From positions 19,046,056-19,110,055 of the forward strand of contig NC_133108.1 of the NCBI RefSeq assembly GCF_022965805.1: 64,000 bases of DNA, given 5' to 3'. A program made the position numbers and the translations under genes. The notes beneath the pieces are model-generated. The model made no database searches. It saw only the letters and a list, made by a program, of their open reading frames with translations, and was not told the DNA's origin. Numbering within the stretch: position 1 is the first letter of the stretch; the number at the start of each line of letters is the position of its first letter. This stretch comes from Primulina eburnea (lineage: Eukaryota > Streptophyta > Magnoliopsida > Lamiales > Gesneriaceae). Shown here in pieces: positions 57,703 through 64,000 of the stretch.

Positions 57703-58300
57703 ATTGAAACAAGGTAATCATGATATTTCCTCTGACAAATAGCATATATGTTTTACATTTGAAGGATCCGAATATCTTTGCTTCTAAGCTTTTGACATTC
57801 ACTTATATTCTCACATATACAGCCTTCATCTTCACCTGTTGACTTAAGCATCGAAGTGGTTACGCAGTACACCCCTCCGGAGCCCATTCACGAGTTCATT
57901 TCTGTGTTTGCAGATTATATTGGAAGCCATATTAAAAGATATATCTTCTCCACAAGATATATCTCCTTGTTCATTTTCCTTTAACACAACTCCTATCAGA
58001 TCTAGTGGATTGCCCCGACTGATGCGATCTCCGCTCATCCAATTCACTTGGATCGCATCAATCGGTTTTAAGTAAAAATATTATATATGAATATAAATCT
58101 AATTGATTTTTTTTAAAAAGGGGTAGAAATATCTTTATCATCAATCAAATGCTTGTACATCAAAATTAGACAACCAAATGGGGAAATTCATCCCACTTGC
58201 CTGGTTATGGAACAAGTTGCGCTTGTTAAGCACAAAACTATAATCAACTCTAACTTTACGTGTTGAGCTCAAAATCAGTACACGTAAAACTGAGGCATAT
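57703..58300. other. Outer LTR remnant resumed, then unclassified sequence
   Basis: Continues the 1-792 layer in register after TSD tgggc. The part to about 58075 includes a GC-richer segment (57850-57900) like plant LTR U5. From 58076 to 58300 I recognise nothing. Confidence 0.4.
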
Positions 58301-59505
58301 AGTTAATTGTTAAATTATTTATTTAAGTTTAAAATGATTTATAGCGATGCATGATCTATTTAAATTGCATTATTTTAAATCATTTATGTTTATGGGATGC
58401 ACGTTAAATGTTTTCTTGAGGGATCGAGGAAAAGAGACCGGCGACGATTTTGACAATTTTAAAGTGTGGTATTTTAAGTTAGGATTGGGGTATTTTAAAT
58501 GATTTATGTAGTTTTTAGCATTTTAAATCCAAACTTATTTATTTGGTGATTTTAGGAATTTAAAACCTTTAAAGTTTATCAAGTTTGTATTTAAACTTTA
58601 ATTTGAAGATTGTTAGTAAAGTTAAAAAGGGGTTAATATTTTAATTAGCATTCTTAATTGTGTAATTAAGCATTTATTTTCCCCCTAATTTCCACTAAAC
58701 ACACTCACACACACAATTACACGACACACAAAACACACACATTTTCATTTCATTTTCATATTTTTATTGGAGAAACCTAGGGTTCTCAGAACTTCAGCAG
58801 CTGCCCCTCTTCTTTGAATTTTTCCAGCAACTTTACGCGATTTTTTCCGCAATAAAATCGTTCCAAAATCGTCCCAAATCAACCCTCGCACCGTTTCCAC
58901 TTCGGTATCGTCGGTTCGGTAACTTTTAATATCAGAAGGCATGTATAATCTGTTGTTTCTGCATCGATCTCCTTATATTACGTGTTGTGATGTTTATTAT
59001 GCGTGAAATCCATGTATGTTGTGAAAAGTTTGAGCAAAAACATTTGAAATGAATTTTTTGATCAAAATTTTTAGATCTAAGAATGTGTCTGCTGTCATTT
59101 CGTGTGCTGCGAATTTTCGGTTGCTTACCTTGAAAAACTTTCAACATATAAAGCATATAACTTTTTGATACCTTCGATTTGACAGTAAATTCAAAATATT
59201 TGGATTAGAACTGAGTGAGTTATGATCGTTTTCGTGGGACGGCTCAAACTGCATTTTTCTGATAATGTGTTCTTGTCATGCTCTTGGGAATTTCTTGTTG
59301 CAGGCTTCGTTGGGGATCGTTGGGGGTTCCTTGCTGTGTTTAGGAGAGTCCAATGGGGTGATCATGTGAATTTTGAGGTGTCGTCTCAGGTTGGTGAGGT
59401 TGTGCATGCATTAGAAGTCATAGGGAACTCTTGTGCAAAATATTGCGTTGATTCACGCAGAACTAGCGCCGTACTGCGGGCATCGCAGCGCTGCCAGTAC
59501 GTACC
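58300..59505 (+). mobile_element. G-like LTR fragment 'H'
   Basis: Follows the G LTR from its ggatcgaggaa..gagacc region through the aacctagggttct and gcttcgttggggatc segments, but is clearly diverged and lacks the TGTGACG start. It is cut on the right by element G at 59506. The left limit is approximate. Confidence 0.65.
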
Positions 59506-60934
59506 TGTGACGTCCCGAAAATTTGATGTCTACATGAACCACATGTGTGCAATTCATTAAATTCCTTATGTATTTTTATTAAATGGTTTTAATGCATGTT
59601 TATTTCATTAATTTGTGTTTTAATTCATTATTTATTTATTTGCATCATTTTAAATTAACTATGCTTATGCGATGCACGTTAAAATGCTTTCTTCAAGTTT
59701 CATGTTTCAGGCGATTATTCGAGGCGGGATCGAGGAAGAGACCCGGTGACGATCTTTGGCAATTTTAAAAGACGATATTTTATTTTTAGTGGAGTGGGGC
59801 ATTTTAAATAATTTATCTAGTTTTAGTAATTTAAAAGCCTAATTTGACTATTAGGAGATTTTGGAGACTTTAAAGTTTTAAGGAATTGTCTCTTGTGCAC
59901 TTTATTTCAATCACACGATTTTTATTTAAAGTTAGTAGTGAGTTAATGCCTTGATTGGTTGTTAATTAGTAATTAAGTAAATTATTGTCCCTAATTAACA
60001 CCCTAATCTCCTACCCACTACACAAAACGCACGCACACACACACTTTACACACACCACTCACGACACTCAAGCATACACACACACAATTTTATTTCTCTC
60101 TTCACTTCATTCTTTTAAAAGAAAACCTAGGGTTCTTGAGAAGCATAGCAGCCGCCCCCTCCCTTTAATTTCCCGCAAGGTTTTGTTGCATTTTATTCAA
60201 AGAAATCGGTGCCACGTTCGTCCCGGATCAAGCCTCGCTCCATCTCCGCTTCGGTGTCGTCGTTATGGTATCTTTTAATATCAAGGCACGTATATTCTGT
60301 TCTTTCTGCATCGATATTATCATAGTATGCGTTGGGTTATTTTTATGCATGAAAATTCATGTCTGACGTTCGTCGTTTGAGCGGAAAATGGTTTGAATGC
60401 GTTTGAAATATTTTTACATCTGAAATCTCGTAACTTACTGTTATGTTGAAAACTGCGATTTTTCTGTCGGGATTTTGAGAAAACTTTCAACTAGAAAATT
60501 GTATAACTTTTCGATGCCTTCGATTTGATATAAAATTTGAGATTTTTGAATGAAAATTGAGTGAGTTATGATGTTTTTCGTGGGACTGCTCAAACTGCGA
60601 CTTTTACGAAAATTGTGTTCTTGAAGTTATTTGTTGCAGGCTTCGTTGGAAATCGACGGGTGATTGTTGCTGCGTCTAGGTATGATCTGTATGATGTTGG
60701 GTCGTTATTTATCATGTCGTTCGGTGTTGATAGGCACCAATTGGTGTCAATTGCCGCGTTTTCCTCATATTGTATGTATCGTAGGGGAACGTCGTTGTTT
60801 GGGTGTTCGTACGAGTTTAGATCGATGTTATGGTGTCTTAGGATGGTCTCAAGGTGTTTAATTCTGTTCCATTAGTCGTTCGATTGGGAGAATAGATATT
60901 GTGTGAGTTTTTCCTCGCAGGTTCAGAAAATCGA

Positions 60935-61202
60935 GGCCACACGGACCCCAACACGGACCCTGGCACGGGGTCCGTGCCCCTGTTTCCCTCGAAGTGTCTT
61001 TTTCCAGAGACTAGACGGACCCCTACACGGACCCTTACACGGGTTTCGTGCCTTTGTTTCTTTCGCGGTGCCGAATTCCCGAGGCTACACGGACCCCAAC
61101 ACGGACCTAGGCACGGGGTCCGTGCCCCTCCTCCTTTTCGATGTCTTCTTGCAGAGTCTAGACGGACCCATGCACGGACCCAGGCACGGGGTCTGTGTCC
61201 TT
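60935..61202 (+). repeat. GGACCC/GGGTCC hairpin repeat, four units, in G LTR
   Basis: Four units of roughly 70 bp, each with acacggaccc words followed by cacggggtccgtg, at the same LTR position as 4305-4571. Confidence 0.8.
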
Positions 61203-61543
61203 CGTTTTTGGGAAAAATAATTTAGTATGCTTTGAGGTTAGACGTCATGGTTTAGTGCAAGGATTATCAAGGTCGCGTCATGGGAAATTTTAGAATTTCC
61301 TAAGTAATGATTGAACTCGAGAGTAAGTATGATTTTTGCGTTAAGTTATGCAAGTTAAGTATGCAATTTCATGTTAGTGTGTGCAGCAACGGCCCCAGTC
61401 GAAGTCCAACGAATCCCTCAACGCCAAGTAAGTATGTAGGACGTGCAAAGAAAATATTTTAAGTTTTTGAGGTATGCTAAATGTCTTGTGACCAAATTAT
61501 GAATGAGTTTGGAAGTCGGTGAACGTGGCCGAGGACCTCTCCG

Positions 61544-61633
61544 CCCCGTTAAATTATGAACGGGTTAGATCGTGGTTGGAAAGCGTTAAATTATGAACGG
61601 GGACCAACCAGTCCGTTAAATTATGAACGGGGA
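61544..61633 (+). repeat. CCGTTAAATTATGAACGG hairpin repeat, three units, in G LTR
   Basis: Three gttaaattatgaac units; solo LTR G2 has five. Confidence 0.85.
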
Positions 61634-62300
61634 TCTCATGTATGCGGCAGTGGATACGTCCCTGTCAGCCCAGTACTGTGGTGTGTCTGATCAGGCGTTT
61701 ATTATGTATGAGTCACTTGCTTTGAAACATCCTCTACGCAAAAAATGATGAAGTTATGTATGTGCAAGTATGTTCAAGTATGCAGCATGTTTATGAAAAG
61801 TTTAAGTTATGGCACGTCGAAGTATGTATGTACGTATGTTCAAGTTTTAATACGCAAGTTCAAGTTTCAAGTTATGTATGTCCTATTTTAAAGTTGCATG
61901 TGATTTTATTATGTAGTACTCGTTATTCCAGTTTATACGTGTTGAGTCTTTAGACTCACTAGACTTGATCGATGCAGGTGACTATGTTGAGGAGACAGGA
62001 GGTGGTGACCAAGGGGCAGGCTTGGACTGAGCGGTGGGCTAAAACCCGAGGACCGCCCATGTTATTTTACGATTTTTATGCAAGTTCAAAATACTCTGAT
62101 GTTATGTTTCATTTCAAGACTTTTGGAGCAAGTGTTTCTTTTTAGCAAATTTTATTGGTGATGTCGATTTCAAACATTTTTATTGACGAAGGATGTAGTG
62201 ACGACCGTATTTGATTTCATTTCCGCATTCCTTTTAGTTTAAAAGAAAATTTTAAATTCTTCCACAAATTTTAAGTAGTAAGAGTACGATTCGTTACAGT

Positions 62301-62312
62301 TGGTATCAGAGC
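62301..62312 (+). promoter_or_regulatory. Primer-binding site of element G (initiator-Met tRNA)
   Basis: The sequence tggtatcagagc lies two bases after the LTR. Confidence 0.9.
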
Positions 62313-64000
62313 GGTGTTCTTGTAAAGGGTTATGCCTACTGTCAGTCGCAAGAAGCTCTCGAAGTCACACCTCAAGTCTGTAAGTTTTAAAGTTTTAAAG
62401 TCTTTTAAGTAGTAAGCATGAAGTCATGATTTCGGCATGTGCATGTTTTAATTCTATCACCTGTATGTTTATACGACATACGTTTTGGAGTACGGGTTTG
62501 CATATCGTTATGAGTTGAGAATGAATCTTTAAAATTTTTATGCATGATACGATATGAAATGAAAAATTATTTAATTTTCTTGCACACTGGTGTGGTAGAA
62601 TTGGACATGAGTAAGAATTTTTCTTTTGGACATCAGGAAAAGTTATAAATGATTTGTCTATACTAATTTTTTGTTAGTAGTACTGATGATATACTCGTGA
62701 GTCATAAGTTAAACTTGACAATTATGAAGGCTTTTGGGACTTGTAGATTTTCTAAGAAATTAATTATGATTTGTGATTGCTAGCTGAGTTGATTTTTGAG
62801 AACTCCATGTAAGGATTAATGATTCGAAGACTATGATGATCTTTAGAAGTATAAAGACATAGAATTTATTAAGGTGTATGCTTTATCTAGATATATTTAA
62901 GGATTAAATTACATGAATTGAGAATTTTAAGGACCTGAGTGCAAAGCAATATTCTAAGGGATTATTTTCGAATTTACCAAATTTTGGGATTGAATTTTTA
63001 GTTCAAGAATTTTAAGGTTAATGGGGTTAGGTTGAAAAATTTATGGGTATGAAGATGCAAATTTCAAAGAGTTGTAGGGCCAAAAATATAAATTTTGAGA
63101 ACTTTAAGGACCAAATTGCAAATTTCAAAATTTTTGAGGATTTAGTTCGAACTTTTAAAGAACACTTGAGTAAGATCAGTAGCTTTTCGAGGTTATGGAA
63201 TTGATTTTGGGTTTAATAAGCTTAATATTGTTGAATTTTATGTTACGAGAAATCTATAAGAGGGAATTTGGAACGTCAACAACTTATGGGTAAATGTGGA
63301 ATTTTTGAAACTAGGACAAATTGTATAATTTTCGAGGAAATTAAGAATTTATATGCTACAATTTTAAGAAATTGGGAGAACTAGTTTAGCGGTAAGTGAT
63401 AACTGAATGGTTTAAATGATAGGAATTTTAGAGGATTTAAGCTCAAAGGGATTATTAGAACCTTGAAGTATTTGGGTTACAATATTATAAGAAATGGTAA
63501 TCAAGGGAGTTGTAAGGTGAATTGATATTTGGCTAGAAAGTTAGGCGCTAGTGAATTAATGTTGCAACAAATTAAGAATTTAGAATGATAACGATTTGAG
63601 GTAAAGTTGCTCAATTAACTAAGTTATAAGGGTAGACAATGAGTTAGAAAAATTTTTGGGAACTTAAGATTGATGTGTTATAAGTTTTTATCAATGATCT
63701 TAACAGCTAGGACTATACTTTTGTTGGAGTTTGATTTTTTGTGAAAGTTGGGTATGATCGATGGTTAGGTTACTCGATAGATGTATGAAAAGATTGAAGT
63801 AGACATATGGTCTTGAGAATTTTTTTTTTTAAAATTTATTAAGAAAATTGGGAATAAGTGAATATGTGTGTTGGAATTATGTTATCCAAAACTATTTGGA
63901 CTGCGTAAGGTTGAATTTCAAATTTATGGGATATTTGCTCATACGGAAATTTTGGGTGAAATAAAAACTAAGGGAATTATTGGTGTTCAACATAAGTTAT
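62313..64000 (+). other. Long non-coding leader of element G
   Basis: AT-rich. Degenerate copies of gaactttaaggaccaaattgcaa occur at about 62920-63140, with related words later. A short frame from the ATG at 62332 (MPTVSRKKLSK) closes within about 30 codons. No Gag-like sequence appears before the window ends. Confidence 0.65.

Larger units (their letters stand above)
59506..62298 (+). mobile_element. 5' LTR of element G
   Basis: 2,793 bp, TGTGACGTCCCG to TTCGTTACA, co-linear with G2. It carries a CA-rich tract (60030-60080), the GGACCC/GGGTCC repeat (60935-61202) and three hairpin units (61544-61633). The frames at 60899-61225 and 60903-61220 lie across the GC-rich repeat and are artefacts. 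Confidence 0.9.
59506..64000 (+). mobile_element. Gypsy element 'G', 5' part (runs off the window)
   Basis: 5' LTR 59506-62298, primer-binding site 62301-62312, then internal sequence to the window edge. The first 1.7 kb of internal sequence has no gag. The left 5-bp flank is gtacc; the right end lies outside. Same family as solo LTR G2. Confidence 0.85.

Noticed and set aside
57844..58047. 67-residue minus-strand frame in the outer remnant
   Set aside because: No recognisable domain; the GC-rich part looks like LTR U5.

Overview
The window is plant nuclear DNA, most likely from an angiosperm with a repeat-rich genome. It is almost entirely LTR retrotransposons inserted into one another; I see no ordinary single-copy host gene. 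Several elements carry primer-binding sites complementary to plant initiator-Met tRNA, and the Athila element carries the tRNA-Asp type. The Gag-Pol proteins are Ty3/gypsy chromovirus, Ty3/gypsy Athila and Ty1/copia, all typical of plants.

The nest can be unpicked from 5-bp target-site duplications (TSDs). An unclassified LTR-like remnant (1-792, resuming at 57703) contains solo LTR 'S' (793-57697, TSD tgggc). S contains (i) a copia-type solo LTR 'B2' (2257-7187, TSD caaga/taaga), itself split by gypsy solo LTR 'G2' (2824-5694, TSD ttaaa), and (ii) element 'A' (8007-56659, minus strand, TSD tatag), which has gag but no pol. The 5' LTR of A was hit by copia element 'B' (14334-54870, minus strand, TSD catac). 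B contains Athila element 'C' (15823-35900, plus strand) and chromovirus 'E' (39853-51708, minus strand, TSD tgatc; an LTR-internal-LTR-internal-partial LTR tandem). C is split inside its reverse transcriptase by chromovirus 'D' (20849-29284, plus strand, TSD gcaat), which has an uninterrupted Gag-Pol reading frame. To the right of the nest lie a G-like LTR fragment (about 58300-59505) and the 5' end of element 'G' (59506 to beyond the window), of the same family as G2.

The most interesting part is the 3' end of Athila element C. Where Athila elements may carry an env-like gene, C has two intact extra reading frames. One (31680-32225) encodes a small basic cysteine-rich protein whose Gly/Ser-Tyr-Ala-Lys-Lys-Arg-Arg core and following Cys cluster recall the carlavirus nucleic-acid-binding (silencing-suppressor) family. 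The other (32435-33073) encodes an intronless LOG-family protein (cytokinin-activating phosphoribohydrolase) with its glycine loop, Arg98 and PGGFGTLEE motif. Gag and pol of the same element carry three nonsense codons and a frameshift, while both extra frames are open. Together they suggest a retroelement that took up genes able to act on host defence and hormone state.

A second theme is LTR promoter structure. LTRs of A, D and E each carry a cluster of short GC-rich, largely palindromic repeats upstream of the TATA region; D and E share essentially the same motif, and A uses another. G-family LTRs carry two further sets of hairpin-forming repeats. A shares its polypurine tract, LTR ends and much LTR sequence with D, so A could be a non-autonomous partner mobilised by a D-like element.
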